Assembly (NCBI RefSeq): GCF_902459745.1 | Contig: NZ_CABPSJ010000004.1 | Span: 660,962-724,961 of the forward strand | From: Pandoraea communis | Lineage (GTDB): Bacteria > Pseudomonadota > Gammaproteobacteria > Burkholderiales > Burkholderiaceae | Reading direction: 5' to 3' | DNA: 64,000 nt | Shown here: positions 26,557-35,984 of the stretch, one piece after another | Layout: every line of letters begins with the position of its first letter | Numbering within the stretch: the first letter of the stretch is position 1 | Notes under the pieces: generated by a model | Seen by the model: only the letters and a program-made list of their open reading frames with translations | The model's database searches: none | Told to the model about the DNA's origin: nothing | Program-made: the position numbers and the translations under genes

Positions 26557-27825
26557 ATGTCACCGAAAATCGATAACCGAACCCGTTTCGGAATGCTAAC
26601 TGGCGTGTCCGCCAGCCTGATCGCCAGTGTTCTCTTGCTCGCCGCCTGCTCGGATCGCGGCAAGAAAGACGCCGCCGATGCTACGCCCGAAGCCGTCGTG
26701 CGCACGGTCGAGCGTCGCGCCGAACCGCTGACGACCCAACAACCGGGCCGCCTGGAGGCCTACCGCAGCGCCGACGTGCGCGCTCGTGCGGGCGGTGTCG
26801 TCATCGAGCGCCGTTATCAGGAAGGTCAGAAAGTCGCCAAGGGCGACGTGCTGTTCCGCATCGACCCGCAACCGCTGTCTGCTGCGCTCGATGCCGCTCG
26901 CGGTGCGCTCGCCAAGGCGCAGGCCGAACACGATTCGGCACGCGACAAGATCGAGCGCTATCGCGGCTTGCTCGAAGAGCGCGCTATCAGCGCCCGCGAA
27001 GACGCCGAGTCACGTGCGGCTGAAGCCCGCGCGCGCGCAGACGTGCTTGCGGCCCGCGCAGAAGTCCGCAAGGCGGAACTCAACCTCGGCTATACGAGTG
27101 TTGTCTCGCCCATCGCGGGGCGCGTGCGTCGAGCCGAAGTGACCGAAGGCGCTCTCGTCGGACTCGACTCGGCCACGTTGCTCACACGCGTGGAGCAGAT
27201 CGATCCGATCTACGTGAACTTCTCGCAACCGGCCGCGGAGGTCTACGCCATGACGCGTGATCTGCGCGCGGGCAAGCTGCAACACGGCAGCGAGTCGGCT
27301 GCGCCGCAGGTGCATGTGACGTTGCCCGATGGGCGAGAGTACACGTTGCCCGGCAAGCTGCTCTTCACCGATCTGGCCGTCGACCCCGGCACGGACACTA
27401 TCGCCATGCGCGCCTTGCTGCCGAACCCGGACGGCGTGCTGCTACCCGGCGCGTTCGTGAAGGTGAGCATGCAAGGGGCCGTCAACCCGAACGTCGTACG
27501 TGTGCCCCGCGAATCGCTCACGCGCACGGTCGATGGCGCCGTGGTGCGCGTGGTCGATGCGCAAGGCGAGGTGCGCGATACGAAGGTGCATGCCGAAGCG
27601 ATCGACGGCCGCGACTGGCTGGTGACGGACGGCCTCAAGGGCGGCGAGAAGGTCATCGTGCACAACGTCGCGCAGTTCTCCGACGGCATGCAAGTCAAGC
27701 TCAAGGCCGACACCACGGAAAGTGCCGCCAAGCCGGAAGCCCCCCGTGATGCGAAGCCGCAAGACAACGCCAAACCGGTAGCGCCCGCGCGCGCCGGTCC
27801 GGCCTCCAAAGCGGAGACGCAATAA
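26557..27825 (+). CDS. RND efflux periplasmic adaptor (membrane fusion protein)
   Basis: 422-aa lipoprotein adaptor linking the inner-membrane pump to the outer-membrane channel. Lipobox LLAAC (Cys at 31), lipoyl/barrel-sandwich halves (RARAGGVVIERRYQEGQKV, NLGYTSVVSPIAGRVRRAEV), a Glu/Arg/Ala-rich coiled-coil hairpin at about 100-175, and beta-barrel plus membrane-proximal segments. The C-terminal ~45 residues are a Lys/Ala/Pro-rich tail. The ribosome site is weak at 26557; ATG 26593 would shorten the leader by 12 residues and still give a lipoprotein. First of three genes. Confidence 0.9.
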   Translation: MSPKIDNRTRFGMLTGVSASLIASVLLLAACSDRGKKDAADATPEAVVRTVERRAEPLTTQQPGRLEAYRSADVRARAGGVVIERRYQEGQKVAKGDVLFRIDPQPLSAALDAARGALAKAQAEHDSARDKIERYRGLLEERAISAREDAESRAAEARARADVLAARAEVRKAELNLGYTSVVSPIAGRVRRAEVTEGALVGLDSATLLTRVEQIDPIYVNFSQPAAEVYAMTRDLRAGKLQHGSESAAPQVHVTLPDGREYTLPGKLLFTDLAVDPGTDTIAMRALLPNPDGVLLPGAFVKVSMQGAVNPNVVRVPRESLTRTVDGAVVRVVDAQGEVRDTKVHAEAIDGRDWLVTDGLKGGEKVIVHNVAQFSDGMQVKLKADTTESAAKPEAPRDAKPQDNAKPVAPARAGPASKAETQ

Positions 27826-27827
27826 CC

Positions 27828-30800
27828 ATGGCTCGTTTCTTTATCGATCGCCCGGTCTTTGCCTGGGTGATTTCCCTGTTGATAACGCTGGTGGGTGTGC
27901 TCGCGATCCGGGCGCTGCCCGTCGCGCAGTACCCTGACATCGCGCCGCCGACGGTCAGCGTGTGGAGCAGCTATCCGGGCGCGTCGGCGAAAGTGGTCGA
28001 AGACTCCGTAACGGCGCTCATCGAGCGCCAGATGAACGGCGCACCGGGGCTGATGTACACGTCGGCGTCCAGCGGTAACGGCCGCTCGTCGGTCAACCTC
28101 ACCTTCCGCCAGGGCACCAGTCTCGATCTGGCTGCGGTGGAGGTACAGAATCGTCTGAAGACCATCGAATCGCGTTTGCCTGAAGTCGTGCGTCGCGATG
28201 GTGTCGTCGTGGAGCGTGCTGCGGACAATATTCACATGGTGGTTACGCTGGCGTCGGCCAATCCGGCGATCAGCGAGTTCGACCTTGGGGAGATTGCGTC
28301 GGCACAGGTCGTCAATCAGCTAAGGCGTGTGCCGGGTGTCGGGCAGGTGCAGGTTTGGGGCACCGAAAAGGCCATTCGCATCTGGCCGGATCCGGCGAAG
28401 CTTGTCGCACTCGACCTGACTGCGCCGGACGTTGTCTCGAAGGTTCGCGCCTACAACGCACGCGTGACGGTCGGCGACATCGGTGCAGGCGGAACGCCTG
28501 CGTCAGCCCCGATCAATGCCAACGTGGTGTCGGACAGTGCATTGTCGACGCCGGAAGCGTTTGCCGACATTCCGCTGCGCGTGCGCGCGGATGGCTCGGC
28601 CATCCGCCTTGGCGATGTCGCGCGCGTGGAACTGGGCGCCGCCGATTACAGCTATTCGTCGCGTGTGGACGGCATGCCGGCAACGGCGATGGGCATCAAA
28701 CTGGCGGCGGGTTCGAACGCTGTGGATGTGATGAAGGCGGTGCGTAAGGTCATGGACGAACAATCGGCACTGTTTCCGGCCGGCGTCTCATATCAGATTC
28801 CCTACGAAACCGCGTCGTTCGTGAAGGTCTCGATCCAGAAGGTCGTCATGACGCTGCTCGAGGCCGTGGTGCTGGTGTTTCTCGTGATGTATCTGTTCAT
28901 GCAGAACCTGCGCGCCACGCTGATCCCGACGCTTGTCGTGCCGGTGGCCTTGTTGGGTACCTTCGGCGTGCTGCTGGGACTCGGGTACTCGATCAACACG
29001 CTCACCATGTTCGGCATGGTGCTGGCCATCGGCATTCTGGTCGACGATGCCATCGTCGTGGTCGAAAACACCGAGCGGATCATGGTCGAGGAGGGCCTCT
29101 CGCCCTATGCGGCTACGGTCAAGGCGATGTCGCAGATCAGCGGGGCCATCGTGGGGATCACGGTGGTGCTGGTCACGGTGTTCGTGCCAATGGCGTTTTT
29201 CTCGGGTGCGGTGGGTAACATCTACCGGCAGTTCGCGCTCACGCTGGCGGTGTCGATCGGGTTCTCGGCGTTCCTCGCACTGTCGCTCACGCCTGCACTT
29301 TGTGCCACGCTGCTGCGTCCGATTGCGGCCGATCACCATCAGAAGCGCGGCTTCTTCGGCTGGTTCAACCGTACGTTCGCCCTCGGCACCGAGCGCTACA
29401 CGCGCACGGTCAGCAAGACGCTGCACCGTCCGTGGCGTGCGTACTTGGTCTATGGCATCGTGCTGATCGCCGTGCCGTTGGCGTTCATGCGTCTGCCGTC
29501 GGCGTTCATTCCCGAGGAAGACACGGGTAGCTTCATGGTGATGGCGTCTGAGCCGCAGGGAGCAACATTGCCCGAAGCGATGACCGCGCTCAAGCGCATC
29601 GAGAGCTATCTGATGAAGGACGAGCCGGTCAAGCACGTCTTTGTGCTGGGCGGATGGAATGAGTTTGGCTCGGGGCCGGGCGGCGGGATGCTGTACGTCA
29701 CGCTCAAGGACTGGCATGAGCGCACGTCGAAGCACGACAGCGTGCAGGCCGTCGTTGACCGCGTCAACGAGAAGTTCGCCGGTCAGCCCGATCGGATGAT
29801 GATGGCGATGAACAGCCCGGCGCTGCCGGAACTTGGGTCGTCGAACGGCTTCAATCTGCGTTTGCAGGACCGCGCGGGCGTTGGCAAGGAAACGTTCATT
29901 GCCGCGCGCGACGAACTACTGCACAAGGCCGCGCAAGACCCGGTGCTCAAGAACGTGATCTTCGCCGGTCAGGGCGACGTGCCGCAGATTGACGTCACCA
30001 TCGACCGGCGCAAGATGGAAGCGCTCAAGGTCAACATGGACGACGTCAACACGACGCTGGCCACCATGTTTGGCTCAGACTACGTGGGCGATTTCATGCT
30101 GGGTGCGGAAAATCGCAGGGTGATCGTGCAGGCGGACGGCAAACAACGCGTCTCGCCGGAGGACATCGGCAATCTGCGCGTGCGCAACGCCAACGGTGAG
30201 ATGGTGCCGCTCTCGGCATTCGTCTCGCTCAAGTGGAAGCTCGGCTCGCCGCAGCTCAGACGCTACAACAGCTATCCGTCGTTCACGATTCAGGGCGAAG
30301 CCGCTCCCGGCAAGAGCAGCGGTGAAGCGATGGCGCGCATGGAGCAACTGATGGCCGAGCTGCCCAAGGGCATTGGTTATGAGTGGAGCGGGCAGTCGCT
30401 CGAAGAGCGCATTTCGGGAGCGCAGGCGCCGATGTTGTTCGCCTTGTCGGTGCTGATCGTGTTCCTCGCGCTCGCTGCGCTGTATGAAAGCTGGGCCATT
30501 CCGGCGGCCGTGATCATGGTGGTGCCGCTCGGGGTGATTGGCGCGCTTGGTGCCGTAAGCCTGATGGGCATGCCCAACGATATCTACTTCAAGGTGGGGC
30601 TGATCGCCACCATCGGTCTGTCGGCGAAGAACGCGATTCTGATCGTGGAAGTCGCCAACGATATGGCGAAGCAGGGCATGACCTGGCTCGATGCGGCGGT
30701 GGAGGCGGCGCGCTTGCGTCTGCGCCCGATCGTGATGACGTCGCTCGCGTTCGGTTTCGGCGTGGTGCCCCTGGCAATCGCCTCGGGCCCGGCGTCGGGA

Positions 30801-30974
30801 GCGCAACGTGCCATCGGTGTGGCGGTGCTCGGCGGGATCGTGACGGCCACGGTGCTGGCGATCTTCCTGGTGCCGCTGTTTTTCCTGTTGGTCGGCCGCT
30901 TTGTGCGCCGGCCGGAGACAGAGAGTACGGACGCGTCGCGCGATGGCGCGCCGGCCGTCGAGGGGAAGGTATGA
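27828..30974 (+). CDS. RND multidrug efflux pump, HAE1 family
   Basis: 1048-aa proton-driven inner-membrane exporter, full length for the AcrB/MexB/MexF family with 12 membrane helices and two large periplasmic loops. The opening MARFFIDRPVFAWVISLLIT is diagnostic. The TM4 proton-relay pair is GILVDDAIVVVENTERI (two Asp), and TM10 carries a matching Lys (ATIGLSAKNAILIVE). It begins two bases after the adaptor stop and overlaps the channel gene by four bases. Works with the adaptor and outer-membrane factor to export drugs or toxic metabolites; substrate range not predictable. Confidence 0.95.
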   Translation: MARFFIDRPVFAWVISLLITLVGVLAIRALPVAQYPDIAPPTVSVWSSYPGASAKVVEDSVTALIERQMNGAPGLMYTSASSGNGRSSVNLTFRQGTSLDLAAVEVQNRLKTIESRLPEVVRRDGVVVERAADNIHMVVTLASANPAISEFDLGEIASAQVVNQLRRVPGVGQVQVWGTEKAIRIWPDPAKLVALDLTAPDVVSKVRAYNARVTVGDIGAGGTPASAPINANVVSDSALSTPEAFADIPLRVRADGSAIRLGDVARVELGAADYSYSSRVDGMPATAMGIKLAAGSNAVDVMKAVRKVMDEQSALFPAGVSYQIPYETASFVKVSIQKVVMTLLEAVVLVFLVMYLFMQNLRATLIPTLVVPVALLGTFGVLLGLGYSINTLTMFGMVLAIGILVDDAIVVVENTERIMVEEGLSPYAATVKAMSQISGAIVGITVVLVTVFVPMAFFSGAVGNIYRQFALTLAVSIGFSAFLALSLTPALCATLLRPIAADHHQKRGFFGWFNRTFALGTERYTRTVSKTLHRPWRAYLVYGIVLIAVPLAFMRLPSAFIPEEDTGSFMVMASEPQGATLPEAMTALKRIESYLMKDEPVKHVFVLGGWNEFGSGPGGGMLYVTLKDWHERTSKHDSVQAVVDRVNEKFAGQPDRMMMAMNSPALPELGSSNGFNLRLQDRAGVGKETFIAARDELLHKAAQDPVLKNVIFAGQGDVPQIDVTIDRRKMEALKVNMDDVNTTLATMFGSDYVGDFMLGAENRRVIVQADGKQRVSPEDIGNLRVRNANGEMVPLSAFVSLKWKLGSPQLRRYNSYPSFTIQGEAAPGKSSGEAMARMEQLMAELPKGIGYEWSGQSLEERISGAQAPMLFALSVLIVFLALAALYESWAIPAAVIMVVPLGVIGALGAVSLMGMPNDIYFKVGLIATIGLSAKNAILIVEVANDMAKQGMTWLDAAVEAARLRLRPIVMTSLAFGFGVVPLAIASGPASGAQRAIGVAVLGGIVTATVLAIFLVPLFFLLVGRFVRRPETESTDASRDGAPAVEGKV

Positions 30975-32434
30975 CGACGTTTCGACCCCGCTTGCGCGGG
31001 ATATCCGCCGCGGGTGTGTGTCTGCTCGCGTTACTGGGCGGATGCACGCTGGCGCCTACGTATGAGCGCCCGGCAGCCCCGATGCCCACGACCTACGAAG
31101 CGGCCCCGTCGGGCAGCGACGTGCGGCTGGCGCTGGCCAGCCCACTCGCGGCCGATGCGGACTGGGCCGACGTGTTCACCGATCCGGGCTTGCGCACGCT
31201 GATTCGCCAAGCGCTCGACCAGAATCGCGACCTGCGTCTGGCGTCGCTGCGTGTGCAGGAAGCGCGCGCGCTTTACGGCATCGAAGCCGCTAATCTGCTG
31301 CCGAGCGTGAAGGCCGGCGGCACGTTCTCCCGTCAGCGCTATTCCGGTTCGACGGGCTCGCTCAATGGCGGCAACAACACCGCGGGCGGCTATGTGGCCA
31401 ACGACCTGCGCGCGACGGCGGGCGTGAGCGCGTTCGAACTCGACTTCTTCGGACGTGTTCGCAGCCTGAGCGATGCCGCTCTGCAAGAGTATCTGGCGAG
31501 CGAAGAAGCCCAACGTGCGGCGCAGGTGAGTCTCGTGGCGGAAGTGGCCACGTCCTACATCGGGCTCGTGGCCATCAACGAACAGATCGCTTACGCGCGT
31601 GAGGTGCTGACGGCTCGGGAAGAAGGCATTCGCGTCATTCGTCTGCGTGCCGAACGCGGACTGGTCGACGATCTCGATCTGAACACCGAGACCACACAGG
31701 TCGAAGTGGCGCGGGCGGCGCTGGCCGAGCGCGAGCGTCAGCGCAGCGAGATCGTGCACGCGTTGCAGGTGCTCACCGGCGATGTCGGTGCAAAGCCGGT
31801 GGCCGCCGCCACGCTCGACGACACCTTCGTGGTGCCTGTCGCGGCCGGGCTGCCGTCGTCGTTGTTGATGCGTCGTCCGGACATTCGCCAGGCGGAAGCG
31901 CGATTGCGCGCCGCCAACGCGAATATCGGTGCAGCGCGCGCCGCGTTCTTTCCGTCGATCAAGCTGACGACGGACATTGGTACGGCCAGTTCGCGCTTTG
32001 CGGATCTGTTCAGTGCGGGCACCGGCGTGTGGACGTTCATGCCGCAGATTACCGTGCCGATCTTCGAAGGCGGTCGCAACATGCAGGGGCTGAATCTGGC
32101 GAACGTGCGCAAGGAGATGGCCGTCGTGTCGTACGAGCGTGCGATACAGACGGCGTTCGCCGAAGTGGACGATGCGCTTGCTGCACAGCAACTGCTGACG
32201 CGCCAGTTTCAGGCACAAAGGCGGGTGTCGGACGGCGAGCGCGAACGACTTCGTCTGGCCAAGCGCCGCTATGTCAACGGGGTAGCGAGCTACCTCGAAC
32301 TGCTCGACGCGCAACGCAGCGAGTTTCAGGCCGCGCAACAGTTGATCGACGTGAAGCAGCGGGTGCTGGTCAATCAAGTGGCGCTGTATCGCGCATTGGG
32401 CGGTGGTTGGCAGCCGGAGACGGGCGAGTCCTGA
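30971..32434 (+). CDS. RND efflux outer-membrane channel, NodT-type OMF lipoprotein
   Basis: 487-aa TolC-like outer-membrane factor. Lipobox LLGGC (Cys25), then TLAPTYERPAAP, typical of OprM-type lipoproteins; two OEP repeats (about 70-260 and 290-470) form the alpha-barrel, with DLDLNTETTQVEVARAAL and LLMRRPDIRQAEARLRAANA as markers. Overlaps the pump gene by four bases (ATGA). Ends the operon; a terminator follows. Confidence 0.93.
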   Translation: MTTFRPRLRGISAAGVCLLALLGGCTLAPTYERPAAPMPTTYEAAPSGSDVRLALASPLAADADWADVFTDPGLRTLIRQALDQNRDLRLASLRVQEARALYGIEAANLLPSVKAGGTFSRQRYSGSTGSLNGGNNTAGGYVANDLRATAGVSAFELDFFGRVRSLSDAALQEYLASEEAQRAAQVSLVAEVATSYIGLVAINEQIAYAREVLTAREEGIRVIRLRAERGLVDDLDLNTETTQVEVARAALAERERQRSEIVHALQVLTGDVGAKPVAAATLDDTFVVPVAAGLPSSLLMRRPDIRQAEARLRAANANIGAARAAFFPSIKLTTDIGTASSRFADLFSAGTGVWTFMPQITVPIFEGGRNMQGLNLANVRKEMAVVSYERAIQTAFAEVDDALAAQQLLTRQFQAQRRVSDGERERLRLAKRRYVNGVASYLELLDAQRSEFQAAQQLIDVKQRVLVNQVALYRALGGGWQPETGES

Positions 32435-32460
32435 CGCGGTACCGTTCGTCCGCGATAATG

Positions 32461-32498
32461 AAAAACCCCGCCGGGTCTCATGATCCGGCGGGGTTTTG
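32461..32498 (+). terminator. Rho-independent terminator of the RND operon
   Basis: AAAAACCCCGCCGG ... CCGGCGGGGTTTTG: strong GC stem with A and T tracts on either side, also usable in reverse for the convergent MFS gene. Confidence 0.9.
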
Positions 32499-32546
32499 CT
32501 ATGGGGGAACGCGATCGACGCCCGCGCTGGCCCATCGACGTCAAGG

Positions 32547-33722
32547 TCAAGACGTGGATCGCGCTTCTGAAAGCCTTTGTGGAACGGGCGTTGGCGGCGC
32601 CAGACGCCGCAGCGTTAGTGCTGCCCCCGCGATCAGCAAACCGATAACGAGCGACACCCAGAGAATGGCCGCATCGCCCCAATGCTCGCGCGCCACGGCA
32701 TACCCCCAAGGCGCCACGGCCGACAGCGCGAACGCCGGCGTGAGCAGGGTGCCCAGCGCACGCGCGTAGGCGTCGTGCGCGAAGAGTTCGAGCGGCAGGC
32801 CGGCGCGCAGCAGTGTGGCCAGACCGTTCAAGGCCCCATACGTGAAAATGAAGACCCCTGCGGCGTACATCGACGACATGCCCGCAAGTCCCAGCGCGAA
32901 GCACAGCGGCAGTCCGCAGCCGACCACGAGGTTGAGTCTGACCGCGCTCGTCTGACGCGGCGTAAGCCATTCGAGTGTGCGCGCGCACACCTGTCCCAAT
33001 CCCCACAAGGCGGCGAGTCCGACCGGCAGGCCGTGAGCACCGAGCAGGGACGTCAGATGGGCTGCCAGCCCCGACGACAGAATCGACACCAGCGCCATGA
33101 CGGCACAGTAAAGCAGGGCGGGCGCCCAGGGCAGCGGCGAGCGTGGCTGGCGGGCCGCATGGGCGGCCGGCATCCGGGAGGGTGTCGGCGGCAGGCTGCG
33201 CAGCAATGCCCAGGCGAGCAGGCCGATGAGGCCATAGACCAGCACTCCCGTGCGCCATCCCCACGTATCGCCCAGCCAGTTGCCCAGCGGCCAGAAGACG
33301 GTCGTCGCCAGTCCCCCCATGAGCGTGATCTGTGTCATCGGCCGGCGTGCAGCAGACCCGTAGCACGCGGCGAGGGTGGCGAACGCGGCGTCGTACAGCG
33401 AGAGACGCATGCCGACGCCGAGCAGGCACCACGCCGCATAGAACTGAACGAGGGTTGTGCTCGTGGCAAGCGTTGCGCAGCCCGCCGAGCAGACGAGCGT
33501 GCCGGTGCACATGACGCGGCGCCCCCCCATCCGTTCGAGCCAGCGGCCCGATAGCGGCGAGACGGCGGCCATCACCAGCATGGCAAGCGATGGGCCGGCA
33601 AACACCCAGGTTTGCGGCCAGCCGGTCGTTTGTGCGATACGCCATGCGAAGGCGCCGGGCAGGTAGAAGCTCACGCCCCAGTTGATCAATTGCGCGAGAC
33701 CGAGGGTGATGGCGGTGGGCAT
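32547..33722 (-). CDS. Major facilitator superfamily (MFS) transporter
   Basis: 391-aa inner-membrane protein with about 12 hydrophobic segments and the MFS loop 2-3 motif in GRWLERMGGRRVMCTG. No strong ribosome site at 33722, but the reading begins with the first membrane helix (ITLGLAQLINWGVSFYLPGA), as in YbfB/OxlT-like carriers. Divergent from a LysR gene, which probably governs it. Substrate unknown. Confidence 0.85.
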   Translation of the reverse strand: MPTAITLGLAQLINWGVSFYLPGAFAWRIAQTTGWPQTWVFAGPSLAMLVMAAVSPLSGRWLERMGGRRVMCTGTLVCSAGCATLATSTTLVQFYAAWCLLGVGMRLSLYDAAFATLAACYGSAARRPMTQITLMGGLATTVFWPLGNWLGDTWGWRTGVLVYGLIGLLAWALLRSLPPTPSRMPAAHAARQPRSPLPWAPALLYCAVMALVSILSSGLAAHLTSLLGAHGLPVGLAALWGLGQVCARTLEWLTPRQTSAVRLNLVVGCGLPLCFALGLAGMSSMYAAGVFIFTYGALNGLATLLRAGLPLELFAHDAYARALGTLLTPAFALSAVAPWGYAVAREHWGDAAILWVSLVIGLLIAGAALTLRRLAPPTPVPQRLSEARSTS

Positions 33723-33820
33723 GTGGCAGGGAACATAGGCGGCAGTGAAGCCGCTGGAGTGGGGGGCGAAGACACGCCTGCATGGTGCGCCAACACCATC
33801 TCTTGGTAAAGTCTTGGCAT

Positions 33821-33837
33821 CTTATCCGGTTCATAAG
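33821..33837. promoter_or_regulatory. Candidate LysR operator
   Basis: CTTATCCGGTTCATAAG: 5-bp perfect arms with a T-N11-A core, the LysR-type motif, 13 bases before the LysR start codon and in the gap to the MFS gene. Confidence 0.55.
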
Positions 33838-33849
33838 GAAAACTTTGAG

Positions 33850-34743
33850 ATGCGCCGCCTGAATCTGGATCAACTTCACACGTTTTCCGAAGTCGTCGAT
33901 GCCGGGAGCTTTTCCGCGGCTGCCGCCCGTCTCGATCTTTCGCAACCTGCCGTCAGCCTTCAGGTTCGCCAACTGGAGCAAAGGCTGAATGTCCGGCTGA
34001 TCGAGCGAGTCGGCAAGCGGCTCAAGCCGACGTCCGCCGGACTCACGTTGCTCGAGCACGCTCGCCGCATCGACAGCGCCGTCGAAGACGCCATGCAGGC
34101 GCTGACGAGCCACGCGAGCGACGTGGCGGGAGAAGTGGCGATCGGGACCGGGGCGACGGCCTGCATTCATCTGTTGCCGCCGATTCTGCGCGCGATGCGC
34201 AAACGCCATCCGATGCTCGACATTCGCGTGAGTACCGGCAACACCGACGACGTGGTGACCGCCGTGACGGAGAACCGGCTGGATATCGGACTCGTCACGT
34301 TGCCTGCCGCAGGGCGCAGCCTTCACATCACGCCGGTGTTACGCGACGAGTTCGTTGCCATCGCTCCCGCCGGCGATCAGGGTTGGGCGGCAGAGGTCAC
34401 GCCGCAAAGGCTCGCGGCAGCACCGATGGTCGCTTTCGCCTCGGGGAGCAGCACGCGGTTGTTGATCGACGAGTGGTTCCTGCAAGCCGGATGGCGAGTG
34501 CGTCCGGTCATGGCGCTGGGCAGCATCGAAGCGATCAAGGAAATGGTGGCGGCGGGATTGGGTTACAGCATCGTGCCGCGCATGTCGGTAGGGGCGGCAC
34601 ATTACCGCCGTGGCTTACGCATTTCGACGCTCACTCCCGAACTATCGAGAACGCTTGCGATTGTCGTGCGTCAGGACAAACCGCTTGCCCCGGGACTGCG
34701 AAAGGTCATGTCGGCGTTGGAGGCGCTGAGCCACGCCGCATGA
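33850..34743 (+). CDS. LysR-family transcriptional regulator
   Basis: 297 aa. N-terminal winged helix MRRLNLDQLHTFSEVVDAGS, SAAAARLDLSQPAVSLQVRQ, LNVRLIERVGKRLKPT; effector domain from about 90 (GEVAIGTGATACIHLLPPIL). The ATG at 33850 is the usual LysR start; the reading frame upstream is non-coding in character. Divergent from the MFS transporter with a T-N11-A palindrome between them. Confidence 0.9.
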   Translation: MRRLNLDQLHTFSEVVDAGSFSAAAARLDLSQPAVSLQVRQLEQRLNVRLIERVGKRLKPTSAGLTLLEHARRIDSAVEDAMQALTSHASDVAGEVAIGTGATACIHLLPPILRAMRKRHPMLDIRVSTGNTDDVVTAVTENRLDIGLVTLPAAGRSLHITPVLRDEFVAIAPAGDQGWAAEVTPQRLAAAPMVAFASGSSTRLLIDEWFLQAGWRVRPVMALGSIEAIKEMVAAGLGYSIVPRMSVGAAHYRRGLRISTLTPELSRTLAIVVRQDKPLAPGLRKVMSALEALSHAA

Positions 34744-34890
34744 TTTGGATGGGGAAATGATTGGCACTCCACTTAAAATGGACTTGTCGTTTCACAGGGA
34801 CAAATTACTGCCCGCAATCGACAAGGCTGGGACTACAATGCGCGAATATCGGCAATTCGCCGGCAATCGTCAAGAAACGTGCAATTTGCA

Positions 34891-35658
34891 ATGCATCATA
34901 ATCTTTACCGGTATGAGGGGCTGCTCGGTGCCCGCTCGGTCGAGGCACTCGACGCAGAGTTTCAGAATCTGAGGCACACGCTCGGATATGACGCGCTGTT
35001 TTACGCGCCGCTCCTGCCGCGTCGGGAACGAGAGGCCGCAGCATTTCAGATTGAAGATCAGTGGATTTCGGCGCAGGGTATGCCGAGCCGGCATATTTTT
35101 ACGACATTTCCAGCGTCGTGGATCGAGCGTTATCAAGCCGCACGCTATGCTGAAGTCGATCCGATTCTGATTGCGGCCAATTTGTCGCCGCTCCCGATTC
35201 TTTGGCGGACTTTTCTTGCTCAGAAGCGGCCGCATCCGATTTTCGCGGATGCCCGCGAGCATGGTCTCGCGTCCGGGGTGTCGATTCCAATCTACGGTGC
35301 CGCAGGTGAGCGCGCAATCTTCAGCGCCGCGACGGCAAAGTCGCCCGAAGAATCAGCCGAGCACGAAGCCCGCATGATCGGAGAGATTTATCTGACCGCG
35401 GTGTACTTTCATCAGGCGATTCAGCAACTCGACATGCAATGGGTGGCGAGTCGCAGCGTTGGAAAGCTCAGTCCGCGCGAAATCGAGAGTCTGCTGTGGG
35501 CGGCGCGCGGTAAAACGGCGTGGGAGATCGGCTTGATTTTGAAGATCTCCGAACACACCGTGACGTTTCATATCAATAACGCCAAGCGCAAGCTCGGTGC
35601 CGTCAATCGACATCAGGCGATTGCCGCAGCAATCAGCGGCGGTTTGATTTCACCCTGA
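34891..35658 (+). CDS. LuxR-type quorum-sensing regulator without a neighbouring luxI (LuxR solo)
   Basis: 255 aa. N-terminal autoinducer-binding domain (about 15-165) with all six residues typical of acyl-homoserine-lactone receptors at TraR-like spacing: Trp and Tyr in SWIERY, Asp-Pro in VDPIL, Trp in ILWRTF, Gly in GLASGV. C-terminal LuxR helix-turn-helix at about 190-250 (LSPREIESLLWAARGKTAWE, HTVTFHINNAKRKLG). The start is uncertain: ATG 34891, or GTG 34879 four codons earlier. No LuxI-type synthase gene is in the window. This gene and its flanks are lower in GC than the rest, a hint of transfer. It probably answers signals made elsewhere in the genome or by other bacteria. Confidence 0.88.
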   Translation: MHHNLYRYEGLLGARSVEALDAEFQNLRHTLGYDALFYAPLLPRREREAAAFQIEDQWISAQGMPSRHIFTTFPASWIERYQAARYAEVDPILIAANLSPLPILWRTFLAQKRPHPIFADAREHGLASGVSIPIYGAAGERAIFSAATAKSPEESAEHEARMIGEIYLTAVYFHQAIQQLDMQWVASRSVGKLSPREIESLLWAARGKTAWEIGLILKISEHTVTFHINNAKRKLGAVNRHQAIAAAISGGLISP

Positions 35659-35762
35659 TTCTTCCTCGATTGACCCCGGCTCGTGAGTGATTTTTACAGT
35701 CGCTCACGAGGCGACTTTCATCCGGCCTTCTTGCCCGGCGGCTTCGGCCACTTTCCATTCAG

Positions 35763-35800
35763 TGAAATAACACGATCTTCGAGCGATCGGCGTTATTTCA
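35763..35800. terminator. Hairpin after the LuxR gene
   Basis: Nine-base perfect arms TGAAATAAC / GTTATTTCA with further inner pairing (CGATC / GATCG). AT-rich stem and only a short T stretch afterwards (TTTC), so it is a weak terminator or an operator. Confidence 0.35.
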
Positions 35801-35842
35801 TTTCGACTTCCCCGCAATTTCGGCGTTGAATTTGGCCGAATT

Positions 35843-35865
35843 CACACTATTTCCGAAATAGTGTG
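35843..35865. promoter_or_regulatory. 23-bp palindrome between luxR solo and DUF4148 gene
   Basis: Perfect 10-base arms CACACTATTT / AAATAGTGTG around CCG. It lies 120 bases ahead of the DUF4148 start codon. The symmetry fits a dimeric activator such as the adjacent LuxR protein, although it does not resemble the classical lux box. Confidence 0.45.
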
Positions 35866-35984
35866 TTGTGGTTTTAGGGCTGGTTCATTAGTAAGGGAAA
35901 ACTATAATTAATTCATGGCGAAAACTGATTGATTGGCGGTTTTCGTGTCCATGAGCGTCATATGAACGATAAAAGGAGTTTTCC

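Noticed and set aside
34745-34890. Possible lux box upstream of the LuxR solo
   Set aside because: Only short palindromes such as TGCAATTTGCA at the start codon; nothing resembling known lux-type boxes.
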